Below, piece by piece: positions 32,955 through 41,995 of a stretch of 64,000 nt of DNA. The stretch lies in NCBI RefSeq assembly GCF_021190955.1, contig NZ_JAIOAO010000002.1, positions 1,426,001 to 1,490,000 of the forward strand. The letters are read 5' to 3'. The stretch comes from Parachryseolinea silvisoli. Lineage in GTDB: Bacteria > Bacteroidota > Bacteroidia > Cytophagales > Cyclobacteriaceae. Made by a program: the position numbers and the translations under genes. Positions within the stretch are counted from its first letter, which is position 1; each line of letters begins with the position of its first letter. The notes under the pieces are model-generated. The model saw nothing but the letters and a program-made list of their open reading frames with translations. It was not told the origin of the DNA and did not search any database.

Positions 32955-33743
32955 ATGAATACTCGCATGCTTATCCATCGTCCGTCGTTTGTAATTCGGC
33001 AGATAGGCATTATAACATTCTTAATGCTGATAGCCTGTGGTTCATCAGCAGCCCAGAATTTCTGGGGGCGGGGCTATAAGAATAGAACCAAAATGTATAG
33101 CACGGCCTGTGGGCTTTCCAAAAAATGGAAGAAAAAACCTCGTACTAATCGCAAGGGCTCGTATATAAAGGAAAAAAATGTTGTATTAAGCAACTATACT
33201 AAAACCACACCTCAGCCCAAGCCTAAGCCTCCGGCGCCGGAAGTGGTGAAAACAGAGCATAAGATCGAAAAGATAGATGACCAAAAACTGGAACAGCTCC
33301 ATCATAAAGAAGATCAGGTACTCGTAGAAAATAAGCTTCCGGAGCCTACCTCTGAAAAACACGAGCAAATCAGGAAAACGGTGGCCGAGAAGCTGAAGAC
33401 CAAACCCGATTCAGAGCCGCTTCCCCTGGCGCCGCTGTATTTCACCTTTGCCGAGGACGAGTTTGCCGTCGTAGACATGGAGCCTTTTCTGATCGCCACC
33501 GAGTACGCGCTACAGGGACATTCGGTATTGATAGAAGGCCACACCGACGACCGCGGGGCAGATGACTACAACATGCAGCTCTCCATCAAACGGGTTCAAA
33601 AGATACGTCAGCTCATGCTCGACATGGGCGTGCCAGACGAACGAATCTCTATCGTAGGATACGGCGAGACAGTCAAGAAAAATTCCAATAAAACAACCGA
33701 AGGCCGTCAGCTGAACAGACGTATTGACTTTACGGTGTTCTAA
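32955..33743 (+). CDS. OmpA-family C-terminal-domain protein
   Basis: 262 residues. The N-terminus carries a hydrophobic export segment (IGIITFLMLIACGSSAAQ), which might be a lipobox (MLIAC-G) or a cleaved signal peptide. Residues 35-150 are Lys-, Pro- and Glu-rich and probably extended. Residues about 155-262 are an OmpA peptidoglycan-binding domain: LYFTFAEDEFAV, LIEGHTDDRGADDYNMQLSIKRVQKIRQLML, ISIVGYGE and LNRRIDFTVF, containing the diaminopimelate-binding Asp and Arg. It anchors the envelope to peptidoglycan. No beta-barrel is present, so it is a Pal-like or motor-adaptor-like form. Confidence 0.88.
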   Translation: MNTRMLIHRPSFVIRQIGIITFLMLIACGSSAAQNFWGRGYKNRTKMYSTACGLSKKWKKKPRTNRKGSYIKEKNVVLSNYTKTTPQPKPKPPAPEVVKTEHKIEKIDDQKLEQLHHKEDQVLVENKLPEPTSEKHEQIRKTVAEKLKTKPDSEPLPLAPLYFTFAEDEFAVVDMEPFLIATEYALQGHSVLIEGHTDDRGADDYNMQLSIKRVQKIRQLMLDMGVPDERISIVGYGETVKKNSNKTTEGRQLNRRIDFTVF

Positions 33744-33750
33744 AAATTAC

Positions 33751-34722
33751 CTACAGCGCACTAACACCCTGCACCGGTTGTCGGCCCTTCCGCAGAGTCG
33801 ACAGGGCATGGTACATTCCCAGCACCCCTGCAAACTCTGTCTGTACGGCTGGTACAATCTCAGGCGCATTGTCTTTCACCCAAGAGTGTTTCGCCACCAT
33901 CTCCCGCACCGTCGGAATGATCACATCCTGGCTTTTCATAATCCCACCACCAATTATAATACGCTCAGGGTCATATGCGTGAATCAACGAAATAATACCG
34001 AACGACCATACCTTTAGACAGTGTGTTAAAACCGCCTTCGCCAGTGCATCACCGGCGCGACTCTGCGCAAAGATGTTCTTAAATGTAATGTCCTGCTCGT
34101 CCGCCAACGCACTGCTCGTAAACCCCGCCTGCTTCCGCACATATTCTTCCAATGCCCAAGCCGAGCACTCCGTTTCCAGACAACCAACATTGCCACAGTT
34201 GCACGTACTACCATGCACATTCATCGTTACATGGCCCCCCAGGTTGCCCGCCACATGATTGCGCCCCCGAAGTAATTTGCCGTTGATCAACACAGCGCTA
34301 CCAAAACCGGTACCCAACGTCACCAGCACCAGGTTGTCACACTGCTGCCCTGCACCATACTGCCACTCGCCAACCAACGCCGCCCGCGCGTCATTCTCCA
34401 CCGCCAGGGGCACCCCCCAACGCCGGTCAGCCCACGCCGTCAGATCAAAATCCTGCGCATCCGGATATTTTACATAACGTGACAGAATCTTTCTATTCCC
34501 CGCATCCACAATTCCCGGAAACGCTATCCCAATGCCAATCGGCGTAAGTCCATGCTCGCGCAATAAACCATCTGCCACATCCCCCACGCTCTGCAACCGC
34601 TGCTCCAGGCTCACCTGCGACTCCGCATCGACCTTTGTATGCACCAAAATCTTTCCGTCAGCCACCAGACCAATCTTGATCATGGTACCGCCCATGTCAA
34701 TCACCACTCCAACTTCATTCAT
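33751..34722 (-). CDS. ROK-family sugar kinase
   Basis: 323 residues. It has the ROK ATPase signatures: the phosphate-1 loop DMGGTMIKIGLVADG near the start, VENDARAALVGEWQYGAG, LGTGFGSAVLINGKLLRG, and the zinc motif as HGSTCNCGNVGCLETECS with GGHVTM before it. ROK kinases phosphorylate glucose, N-acetylmannosamine, N-acetylglucosamine or fructose at the 6 position or act as repressors. It has no HTH domain, so it is the kinase form. Located downstream of an XylR regulator and a glycosidase on the same strand, it probably handles the released sugar. Confidence 0.9.
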   Translation of the reverse strand: MNEVGVVIDMGGTMIKIGLVADGKILVHTKVDAESQVSLEQRLQSVGDVADGLLREHGLTPIGIGIAFPGIVDAGNRKILSRYVKYPDAQDFDLTAWADRRWGVPLAVENDARAALVGEWQYGAGQQCDNLVLVTLGTGFGSAVLINGKLLRGRNHVAGNLGGHVTMNVHGSTCNCGNVGCLETECSAWALEEYVRKQAGFTSSALADEQDITFKNIFAQSRAGDALAKAVLTHCLKVWSFGIISLIHAYDPERIIIGGGIMKSQDVIIPTVREMVAKHSWVKDNAPEIVPAVQTEFAGVLGMYHALSTLRKGRQPVQGVSAL

Positions 34723-35076
34723 AGAATTTTCTTATCGTATTACTCAGATTGAGCTTTGCATGTCAATATTTTTCCCGACAGGGGGTCATAGCTTCAGCGA
34801 AGGAGGATCAGCATATAGACGCAGATAGTCCCGCACGGTAAACATTACTCCAGGCACTAGCCGGACACCCCGGCATTTGGGTAACGTTTACCAGTGCAAG
34901 ACATCCAACCGACCAATTAACCCAAATGGTCTTGTACTGCCGGTCAATTACCCCCTGCTTTAAGGTTCATTGCCGTCAGCACAATACAAAGATGCTTGCA
35001 GCCACACAAAAGCGCCTGTCAGATTGCGTCAACGAATAAGCGAATTGCGTTTTATGGTTGTGGTAAGGAAAGCGTG
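34723..35076. other. Intergenic region upstream of the ROK kinase gene, with repeated operator-like motifs
   Basis: 354 bp, between the 3' end of the XylR gene and the ROK gene, both on the minus strand, so it should contain the kinase promoter. It contains two similar motifs, ACGGTAAACATTAC (34835-34848) and GGTAACGTTTACC (34880-34892), and an imperfect inverted repeat (AGTGCAAGACAT near 34893, ATGGTCTTGTACT near 34926). Confidence 0.45.
34880..34892. promoter_or_regulatory. Candidate sugar-regulator operator (palindrome) before ROK kinase gene
   Basis: GGTAA-CGT-TTACC, two perfect 5-bp arms. A related copy, GGTAAACATTAC (34837-34848), lies about 45 bp away. The central CG is typical of LacI-type operators, but XylR/AraC-type proteins bind direct repeats, so the binding protein is not determined. 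Confidence 0.35.
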
Positions 35077-36246
35077 TTACCCCTTGCGGGCGCCAAAAGC
35101 CTTGCGGTACTCTAACGGATTGTAACCCGTAGCGAGCTTGAAGTAACGGGTAATGTTAGCAGGATTATCAAACCCCATCTCATACGCGATCTGCTGCACA
35201 TTGAAATCAGATTCCGCTAGCAAGTACTGAATCCGGCGAATGCGCACCTTCTTGATCTCATCCAGGATCGACGAGTTGAGACGCTGGCTAAATTTCTTCT
35301 CGAGAATGCGGCGCGAATGTGTCGTGGCCTCGACCACATCGTTCACATCAATATCCGCAGCTGGCGCATGCGTGTTAATAAACGTCAAGGCCTTCCGCAC
35401 CTCTTCGTCATCAATGGCCAACGCACTTGTCGACTGCCGGTCAATAATCGCCTTCGGCTTATGGATAAAGTTCGCAGCCGGTCGCTCCGCCGTCTCCATC
35501 CAGGTCAACAGTCCCTGGGCAATCTCAAATCCTGCCTGCACGGCATTCTGATCAATACTCGACAGCGTAGGCTGCGTCATCTCACACAACAACGAGTCGT
35601 TATCAACACCGAGAATCGCCAGCTCATCCGGCACAGCATAGCCTGCATTCTTCGCAGCCTCCAGTAAATGTATATTCAGCTCGTCCGTAACCGAAAAGAT
35701 TGCACAGGGCTTCGGTATAGCCCGCAACCACGCAGAAAGACTCTCCGGCAAATCTTCCCACAGCATCGTACGGTCATCAAACAGAAACACACTTGGCTGT
35801 ATACCGGCCACCTTCGTCGCACGACTAAAGCCCACCTCCCGCTCGGCCGACCATTGAAACTGGCGAAAGCCAAGAATACCAAAATGTCTATACCCTTTAT
35901 TCGAAAAATACTCGGCCGCCAATGCACCGATAGCCTCGTTGTCGGCCCACAAATTAACCGCACCTTCATACACGGCCGTGTGGGGTGAAACAATAAGCGG
36001 TACCTGCCACGCCTGCACACTGCGCAACCCCGGCATTTCCCGCGCAATAATGCCTTCGGGATGCCAGTCTGACAAACGCTTCAACAGCTTGTCCTGGTTT
36101 TCGGGATGAATGTATCGGGGTGAGTAAAAGAAGAAGGTGAACTTGTCGTACAGTTTATTGAAATGCGTAATGCCCTTCAGCACGTCGCGGTCATACGCGC
36201 GGGCGGCGTCCAATAATACGGCAACTTTAAAGCGTTTGGTTCTCAC
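35077..36246 (-). CDS. XylR-type transcriptional regulator (LacI-like sensor with AraC HTH)
   Basis: Start assigned to GTG at 36246 (VRTKRFKVAVLLDAARAYDRDVLKGI): it aligns with the N-terminus of E. coli XylR as I remember it (MFTKRHRITLLFNANKAYDRQVVEGV) and lies 40 bp after the glycosidase stop. A longer ATG form from 36309 would overlap that gene. The 389 residues comprise a periplasmic-binding-like sugar sensor (about 1-270: YFSNKGYRHFGILGF, ILGVDNDSLLCEMTQPTLSSID) and a C-terminal AraC domain with two HTH motifs (about 280-389: RILEKKFSQRL, IAYEMGFDNPANITRYFKLATGYNPLEYRK). It senses a free sugar in the cytoplasm and probably regulates the kinase and glycosidase genes around it. Confidence 0.9.
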   Translation of the reverse strand: MRTKRFKVAVLLDAARAYDRDVLKGITHFNKLYDKFTFFFYSPRYIHPENQDKLLKRLSDWHPEGIIAREMPGLRSVQAWQVPLIVSPHTAVYEGAVNLWADNEAIGALAAEYFSNKGYRHFGILGFRQFQWSAEREVGFSRATKVAGIQPSVFLFDDRTMLWEDLPESLSAWLRAIPKPCAIFSVTDELNIHLLEAAKNAGYAVPDELAILGVDNDSLLCEMTQPTLSSIDQNAVQAGFEIAQGLLTWMETAERPAANFIHKPKAIIDRQSTSALAIDDEEVRKALTFINTHAPAADIDVNDVVEATTHSRRILEKKFSQRLNSSILDEIKKVRIRRIQYLLAESDFNVQQIAYEMGFDNPANITRYFKLATGYNPLEYRKAFGARKG

Positions 36247-36286
36247 GGCGCGTGCAATGGCCCGTGCGGAAGATAGCGATAAAACA

Positions 36287-37597
36287 TCACTTTGCCACCT
36301 TCGGATCATCCGCCCATTGTTCCAGCAGCACAATGGCTTTGTACAACACACCGGCCGAACCACGAAACGTACCCGAACCCTTCGGCTCGTTCGTCACAGA
36401 ATACCATTCAAAGAAACCTTTGTTGCGCTCGGCACGGTCCAGCATCGGTTGCAGCTGTTGCACTGCCTCCGTCACAAAACCGTGCAGTACCAGCTGCTGA
36501 ATCATCCGTCCACCAAACCAATCCCAGTCGCCGCCGTTCTGGTAGCCATAAGGATACATACCCTCGTTTACAAAAGTGCCTTTGGGGTAGGGGGGATATA
36601 ACGTGAGCCCGATGGTCGGTCCACCGCTGGCCTGTACGTTGTGGATCATCGTTTCGAGAGAAGCACGAATCTCATCCCGGCTCAGCAGCCCCGCCTCGAT
36701 GGCCACCGCTGTGCCACCATGATAATAGATCGCATTTTCATCCACACTGTCAGGAAAAGGGCTGCCATTTAAGTATACGTGGGGAATGAATTTCCGACGC
36801 GATGTATCCCACAAATGCTTGCGCACATTCACCGCCACAGCCTCCCGTATCGGCCCCCAATCGTCACGTTTGGCCGGTAAGAGTTCCAGGAAGTTGTCGA
36901 TTGCAATAAGCAACATGGCATTGTCATACACGTCAATTGCATAATGCGTATCTTTTGTAAGATACACCCCCCAGTTGTGCTCGGGCTGCACGTCGCCCCA
37001 ATCGGCCGTCGTCGCGCCATAAATCAATCCGTGTGCACTGTCATACCGTTCGTTCATCAAAAACTGCAACGACCACTCCAGCCGCTCGGCCACAGTCTTA
37101 CCGCCAACGGTATCCCGCAACAGGGTGGAGTCTTTCGTAGCGCGTATATACTTGTAAACCGCCTGCACCAACGACGACTCCTGGTCGGTCTCCACCGTAT
37201 TTTTGTGACCGGCATAACGCGGTTCCAGATTCGAGTAGATGTAGCTATAGCCCACACCGGCTTTCTCTTTCGGGATAAAACCGTCAATGATATTGCCGTC
37301 GTCACCTTGCAGCCGGAAAAACACCAGCAGGTTTTCCCGCAACTGTTCGGCCGGAAGTACTTCCGCCGAAAGCTCAATAAACGTGTTATAGTCGCGGATC
37401 CACACTTCACCATAACCATCCCCCGCGTTAAAGCCTGAGCGCACCACCGAACGTGCCAGGTCTTTCGTATAAACGTAGCTTTTGTTCTCCCGTATCTGGC
37501 GGGCAAGCTCCTGCGTGTCATCCGAACCAGTACAGCTCCAAAAACCGAGGGTCACCAGCAGCGAAGCCATGATGATGTTAATTGTCTTCTTAATCAT
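36287..37597 (-). CDS. Lipoprotein six-hairpin ((alpha/alpha)6-barrel) glycosidase-like protein
   Basis: Start at 37597 (MIKKTINIIMASLLVTLGFWSC), giving a lipoprotein signal ending at Cys22. The remaining residues have the six-hairpin glycosidase look: VWIRDYNTFIELSAEVL, DGFIPKEKAG, VETDQESSLVQAVYKYI, GATTADWGDVQPEHNWG, AIDVYDNAMLLIAIDNFLELL and GYQNGGDWDWFGGRMIQQLVLHG (compare the YHNGS-W-W motif of glycogen debranching and trehalase-type enzymes). I cannot assign a GH family; GH15/63/125-like relatives are possible. It is first in the minus-strand group followed by XylR and ROK, so it may supply their sugar. Confidence 0.7.
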   Translation of the reverse strand: MIKKTINIIMASLLVTLGFWSCTGSDDTQELARQIRENKSYVYTKDLARSVVRSGFNAGDGYGEVWIRDYNTFIELSAEVLPAEQLRENLLVFFRLQGDDGNIIDGFIPKEKAGVGYSYIYSNLEPRYAGHKNTVETDQESSLVQAVYKYIRATKDSTLLRDTVGGKTVAERLEWSLQFLMNERYDSAHGLIYGATTADWGDVQPEHNWGVYLTKDTHYAIDVYDNAMLLIAIDNFLELLPAKRDDWGPIREAVAVNVRKHLWDTSRRKFIPHVYLNGSPFPDSVDENAIYYHGGTAVAIEAGLLSRDEIRASLETMIHNVQASGGPTIGLTLYPPYPKGTFVNEGMYPYGYQNGGDWDWFGGRMIQQLVLHGFVTEAVQQLQPMLDRAERNKGFFEWYSVTNEPKGSGTFRGSAGVLYKAIVLLEQWADDPKVAK

Positions 37598-37735
37598 AAT
37601 AAATATTGTCAGGCCGTTGCGCGGCACCACGAAAGTGTCAAATACCCGCTCCGCGCCCGCTTCAAATTGCGGCAAAAATCTGTCTAAATGCGAAAACACC
37701 CACCCCCGCAAATCCGTACATTTGTCGTCACCCTC

Positions 37736-38746
37736 ATGAAGCACTACACGGTTCTTGTCCTCCTGCTATTGCTCGCCGCCTGCCGGCAGTCTAACCATAC
37801 GCCGCCCGCCATTTCGTTTTATTATTGGAAAACAACCTTCCGGCTGTCCGCAGAAGAACGTGCCGTCCTGCAAAAGCATCGCGTATCCACCCTCTACGTC
37901 CGCTACTGCGATGTCGCCATACGCCAGGGGAAGCCGGTACCCGTGTCGCCCATCGAATTCCAGGAAGCACCACCCGACTCGGTCGCCCTCGTGCCCGTCG
38001 TGTATATAAAAAACGAAGTCATGCTGCACCCCAACCTCGACGTAGCCGACTTAGCCCAAAAACTACTGCGCTACATCGACCAGATCAACGCCGGTGACAG
38101 CATTCAAAACACCGAGCTTCAAATCGACTGCGACTGGACCCTCACCAGCCGCGACACCTACTTCCGTTTTCTCGACCAACTAAAAAGTCAAAGCGCCAGG
38201 CGCCTGTCCGCCACCATCCGCCTGCACCAGGTAAAGTATTACGCCACCACCGGCCTGCCACCCGTTGACCGCAGTGTACTGATGTACTACAACATGGGCC
38301 GCATCGGCCCAGGCCCGGCCCGCTCTGTATACGATCGCCCCACCGCCGAAGCATACCTGGGCTCCATCAGTGCCTATCCCCGTCCGCTCGACGTGGCACT
38401 GCCCATCTTCACGTGGGGCATACACCTGCGTGATAACAAAGTAATAGGCCTGCTGAACAAGACCGACGAAGCCACCTTTGCCAACGACCCGCACTTCGAG
38501 CAGAAAACGCCGCCCTACTTTGAGGTAAAAGAAAATGTCCTTAAACTAGGCAAGTATTTTAAACAAGGCGACCGGGTAAAGGTCGAGACCATCACCGCAG
38601 ACGACCTGCGCGAGATGGCCGACGACCTGGCCGGCGAGCTAGCCCACCCACCGGCAGAAATACTATTCTACGACCTCGACGCATTTAATCTCAACCACTA
38701 TAACCATGAAAAAGACCTCCTGGAAGACGTTAGCCATGCTTTTTAG
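37736..38746 (+). CDS. Lipoprotein of unknown function, TIM-barrel-like
   Basis: Start at 37736 (MKHYTVLVLLLLLAACRQS), a lipoprotein with Cys17. The 336 residues look like an (alpha/beta)8 enzyme: YYWKTTFRLSAEERAVLQKHRVSTLYVRYCDV, LVPVVYIKNEVML, TELQIDCDWTLTSRDTYFRFLDQLKSQ, LSATIRLHQVKYY, VLMYYNMGRIG, ALPIFTWGIHL. The segment QIDCDWT resembles the acidic strand end of DUF3142-like domains, a weak resemblance only. The gene overlaps the next one by 41 bp, so the two are translationally coupled and probably work together. It diverges from the glycosidase gene across 138 bp. Confidence 0.6.
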   Translation: MKHYTVLVLLLLLAACRQSNHTPPAISFYYWKTTFRLSAEERAVLQKHRVSTLYVRYCDVAIRQGKPVPVSPIEFQEAPPDSVALVPVVYIKNEVMLHPNLDVADLAQKLLRYIDQINAGDSIQNTELQIDCDWTLTSRDTYFRFLDQLKSQSARRLSATIRLHQVKYYATTGLPPVDRSVLMYYNMGRIGPGPARSVYDRPTAEAYLGSISAYPRPLDVALPIFTWGIHLRDNKVIGLLNKTDEATFANDPHFEQKTPPYFEVKENVLKLGKYFKQGDRVKVETITADDLREMADDLAGELAHPPAEILFYDLDAFNLNHYNHEKDLLEDVSHAF

Positions 38747-40913
38747 CATCCCCGCGCTGGCCCTGATTGCCTATGGTGTAATCTATGCCTGCGGCGGCGA
38801 TTGGGATGGTGATTACTTCGAATCGAGCTTTACGCCCGAGGTATATGTAGACGAGTCATACACACCATTCTTCTATGCGCCCAGCGATCTGTTCTACGAC
38901 GCTGGCGACTACCAGTTCGATCATATCACGCGCTTCAACGACGACATCGCGGCCGCCTGGTCGGAATATCTCAAAGGCAGACTCTCCGGAGATCAAGTCA
39001 GTAGCCTTCTTCTGGCGAAGGATGCCGACGGTGTCGGGCAACTTTACACGGCCTTGCAAAAGAAACAGCAGGCCCCGGCTGCCTATAGCCGCATCAACCT
39101 GGTAGATGAACGGGTAAAAGGATTTATCGTCTTCATGCACCTGGCAAAGGAGATCGAGGCCGTGTCTACCCGCCCCCAATACGGATGGGAAGATGAGGAA
39201 TCTAGTAACCCAACCGTGGTGAGTCCGCAAACGGTTGTACGTGCAGAGCAGCTATACGCGGGCGCCAAAGATGAGTTCCTGAAGAACCGGTATTGGTTTC
39301 AGGCCATGAAAGCTAACTTCTACAGCGACAAGAAAGAAAACGCCACGGCGTTCTTCGAAAAGACCAAAAATAACGTACCGAAAAACACCCTATACTACCG
39401 CGGCATGGCGTATGTAGCAGGCGTTGCATACAGGCAAAAGCAATATGCTACCTCCAACTACCTCTACAGTGTCGTTTTCGAAAATTGTCCCGCCCTTCGT
39501 TTGGTAGCAACCTTCGCCTTTCATCCCCAGGAAGATGCCGATTTTCAGGCATCGCTGGCATTGGCTAAAAATGCAGACGAAAAAGCTGCTCTATGGTCGT
39601 TGTACGGCTACTACGCCGACGAGCAACGTGCCATACAGGAGATATATCAATTGAACCCTAAGAGCTCCCACCTGGAATACCTGCTTGCGCGCCTCGTCAA
39701 TAAAGAAGAAGAGCGTATGAATAGCGTTGAATATTCTTCGGATGGTGTCCACTACAAAGACCTCGATGCCAAGGTCGAGCCGCAGATTCTGGAGTTGGTG
39801 ATGAAACTGGCCAAAGAAGGCAAGACCAGCAAACCCTATCTCTGGAACCTGGCAGCCGGTTACTTATCTATCTTTCATGGCGACCACGCCCAGGCAACAC
39901 AGCTGTTTAATAAAGTAGAAAAGGAAGCGCCCAAATCCGACCTTGCCTCCAACCAGCTGCGCATCTTCCGCTTCACCAACACCCTGCACAGCACCACGCG
40001 TATGGACGCCACGGCCGAGTCACGCCTGCTGCCCGATCTCACCTGGCTATACGCCACGGGCGAACGTGCTACGGTGCGGTATGATCATGCCGCGAACTGG
40101 AGCAAACGGTACATCGCCCGGCTCTACCGCAACCAGGGCAACAGTGCAATGGGTGAGCTCTTCTATCGCGACCGTACCTACTACCACACACCTGCTAACC
40201 TCGAGGCCATGAAAGCCTTTCTGCAAAAGACCAGCTACACTCCCTGGGAGAAAATGGCCCTGTCACTATACGATGTCAAGCTCGACGACATCTACGAATA
40301 CGAGGGCATCATGGCCGCCTATGCCGGCAACCTCGACAACGCCATCGCCCTCATGCAAAAGGCCAACGCGCCGGAAGAACTCTACGGCAATCCCTTCAAT
40401 GGTAAGATTCAGGACTGCCACGACTGCGACCACGCTGCGCCCCAAAAGGTGAAGTATACAAAATTGTCCTTCCTCCAAAAGATGAAAGAGATGCAGTCCC
40501 GTGTTGACAAAAAAGAAGATATATATAACAACAGCCTCTTGCTGGCCAACGCCTACTACAACATGACCTACTTCGGCAACGCCCGTGCCTTCTATTACAG
40601 TAACATCATCATGGGCCAGTATGGCAGCGACTTCGACGAGTATTATAATCCCCAGCTTACAAGCTGTGCTACCGCTGACCGATACTACAAAATAGCCTTT
40701 GCCGCCGCCACCACCGACGAGCAACGCGCTAAATGCGTCTACATGATGGCCAAGTGCGAGCGCAACGAGAAATTCCAGGGCGACCCCGAGAACGAATCCC
40801 TGGCCTGGGAAGGCTTCAAGCAGTTAAAGACAAAATACGCCCACACAAAATACTACAAGGAAGTACTCAACGAGTGCAGCTACTTCTCCATCTATTTAAA
40901 CCGCGGCCACTAG
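38706..40913 (+). CDS. Large lipoprotein with TPR-like helical repeats, function unknown
   Basis: 735 residues. The N-terminal segment (MKKTSWKTLAMLFSIPALALIAYGVIYAC) ends in a lipobox-like VIYAC. The rest is helical with many Tyr-, Ala- and Asn-rich repeats (YWFQAMKANFYSDK, YRGMAYVAGVAYRQKQYATSNYLYSVVF, YFKQLNPKSSHLEYLLARLV-like, LLANAYYNMTYFGNARAFYYSNII), consistent with TPR or Sel1-type solenoids. Two CxxCD-type Cys pairs occur (IQDCHDCDH). It starts inside the preceding gene, 41 bp before that gene's stop. I do not recognise the family; surface scaffold or peptide/glycan-binding solenoid are possible. Confidence 0.65.
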   Translation: MKKTSWKTLAMLFSIPALALIAYGVIYACGGDWDGDYFESSFTPEVYVDESYTPFFYAPSDLFYDAGDYQFDHITRFNDDIAAAWSEYLKGRLSGDQVSSLLLAKDADGVGQLYTALQKKQQAPAAYSRINLVDERVKGFIVFMHLAKEIEAVSTRPQYGWEDEESSNPTVVSPQTVVRAEQLYAGAKDEFLKNRYWFQAMKANFYSDKKENATAFFEKTKNNVPKNTLYYRGMAYVAGVAYRQKQYATSNYLYSVVFENCPALRLVATFAFHPQEDADFQASLALAKNADEKAALWSLYGYYADEQRAIQEIYQLNPKSSHLEYLLARLVNKEEERMNSVEYSSDGVHYKDLDAKVEPQILELVMKLAKEGKTSKPYLWNLAAGYLSIFHGDHAQATQLFNKVEKEAPKSDLASNQLRIFRFTNTLHSTTRMDATAESRLLPDLTWLYATGERATVRYDHAANWSKRYIARLYRNQGNSAMGELFYRDRTYYHTPANLEAMKAFLQKTSYTPWEKMALSLYDVKLDDIYEYEGIMAAYAGNLDNAIALMQKANAPEELYGNPFNGKIQDCHDCDHAAPQKVKYTKLSFLQKMKEMQSRVDKKEDIYNNSLLLANAYYNMTYFGNARAFYYSNIIMGQYGSDFDEYYNPQLTSCATADRYYKIAFAAATTDEQRAKCVYMMAKCERNEKFQGDPENESLAWEGFKQLKTKYAHTKYYKEVLNECSYFSIYLNRGH

Positions 40914-40945
40914 CATTTTAGTGATGTTTTTACAGTTAGCTGGCG

Positions 40946-40975
40946 CAAGTTTTAGTCCCGAAGGGACGGAACTTG
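40946..40975. terminator. Hairpin in the convergent gap after the TPR lipoprotein
   Basis: GTCCC-GAA-GGGAC (40955-40967) inside a second pairing CAAGTT (40946-40951) with AACTTG (40970-40975). More GACTGC/GCAGTC inverted pieces follow to about 41010. It is a likely bidirectional terminator between convergent genes. Confidence 0.5.
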
Positions 40976-41038
40976 TGACTGCGACTGTCTGCAGTCTCCC
41001 GACTGCCGTGGTGTACGGTGTTAGCAGGAGCCGGGTTA

Positions 41039-41689
41039 TTAATGCTTTATAAATTCAATAGTGAAAAATATCCCATATATCCACCCCGAATAAAGAAAAG
41101 TATAAAGTAGTCCCCACTTCATACTTTCCAAAAGATCCCCTTTACTCCGATTAGAATTCTTAAACACCAGCCGCAAGGCCCGAAAAAATATCCAGTAAAG
41201 CATACCAATAAATGCGAGAACAGATACAATCAATATATCGCCGATAAAAGCGACAGCAAAAGCCAATACAACAGCGACAACCAACCAAACGATTATCGCC
41301 ACGATAATACCAAGGATGTCTTCGCCATCAGGCGTCGCGTCTACAAGGCTTAACCCCTCGTAAAAAGAGGATGAAGTAGTAGTTTTGGATTTTTGTGTTT
41401 TTGTGTTCGTGGATAAAAAATAGTCCCCCCGCAAAAATTTGCTTTGATAAAGATCAGTCATCTTCCCAATATCATCTCTGATTTTAACGCCTCGATATAA
41501 CCCGATCGTTGTAAAAGAAAAAAAGGCAACCGCTAACACCGTAGTGGACATCATCGAATTTTCAAAAAACGAACGATGATGCCCCAATCCCCAAAAGTAA
41601 ACACCCAGGATTGTTAATACCACAACGATCAAAGTCACAATAACGATACTTCGGGCTCTAACGAGCCGGTAGCGTCTTCGTTCAAACAT
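41039..41689 (-). CDS. Membrane protein of unknown function
   Basis: 216 residues with about five hydrophobic segments: IVIVTLIVVVLTILGVYFWGL (15-36), MSTTVLAVAFFSFTTIGLY (43-62), a charged loop with LYQSKFLRGDYFL and a Ser/Thr/Lys-rich KTQKSKTTTSSS region, then ILGIIVAIIVWLVVAVVLAFAVAFIGDILIV, and a last helix ending near the C-terminus (FFTIEFIKH). No family is recognised. It is alone on this strand in this area. Confidence 0.65.
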   Translation of the reverse strand: MFERRRYRLVRARSIVIVTLIVVVLTILGVYFWGLGHHRSFFENSMMSTTVLAVAFFSFTTIGLYRGVKIRDDIGKMTDLYQSKFLRGDYFLSTNTKTQKSKTTTSSSFYEGLSLVDATPDGEDILGIIVAIIVWLVVAVVLAFAVAFIGDILIVSVLAFIGMLYWIFFRALRLVFKNSNRSKGDLLESMKWGLLYTFLYSGWIYGIFFTIEFIKH

Positions 41690-41995
41690 AAAAGATGATT
41701 AGGAATTAAGATAAAGAAACCGACTGGCCATGTTGTTTTCAGAAGCTTTTTAAATGTCGGATAGCATGATAATCCTTCCAACGGACAGCGTTGCGAATAG
41801 TTTCGTATAGAAATGATTTCTTAAATAAGGACTTCGGCGCGTCCGTAACCGACCGGATCCATCCGATACCGCACAGATGCCGACGATAAAAAAGCCTTTT
41901 CCAGTTCAATTTGCCGCTTGGCATTACTTTAGCATATAAAAAGTGATGGCTCCCGGAAGGTGTTCCATAACCGCGACCTTTAAACCCGATCAACC
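41690..41995. other. Divergent intergenic region
   Basis: 306 bp between the unknown membrane protein gene and the second FtsX-type permease gene. An 84-codon frame on the minus strand (41739-41993) is Arg/Trp-rich with no family and would fill the promoter region; I do not accept it. No repeat seen. Confidence 0.4.

Noticed and set aside
36247-36309. An ATG start at 36309 for the XylR gene
   Set aside because: It would overlap the glycosidase gene and add 21 residues not found in XylR proteins; GTG at 36246 aligns with the family.
41739-41993. An 84-codon open frame on the minus strand rich in Arg and Trp
   Set aside because: It fills the promoter region of the FtsX-type permease, has no recognised motif, and its composition is that of a chance frame.
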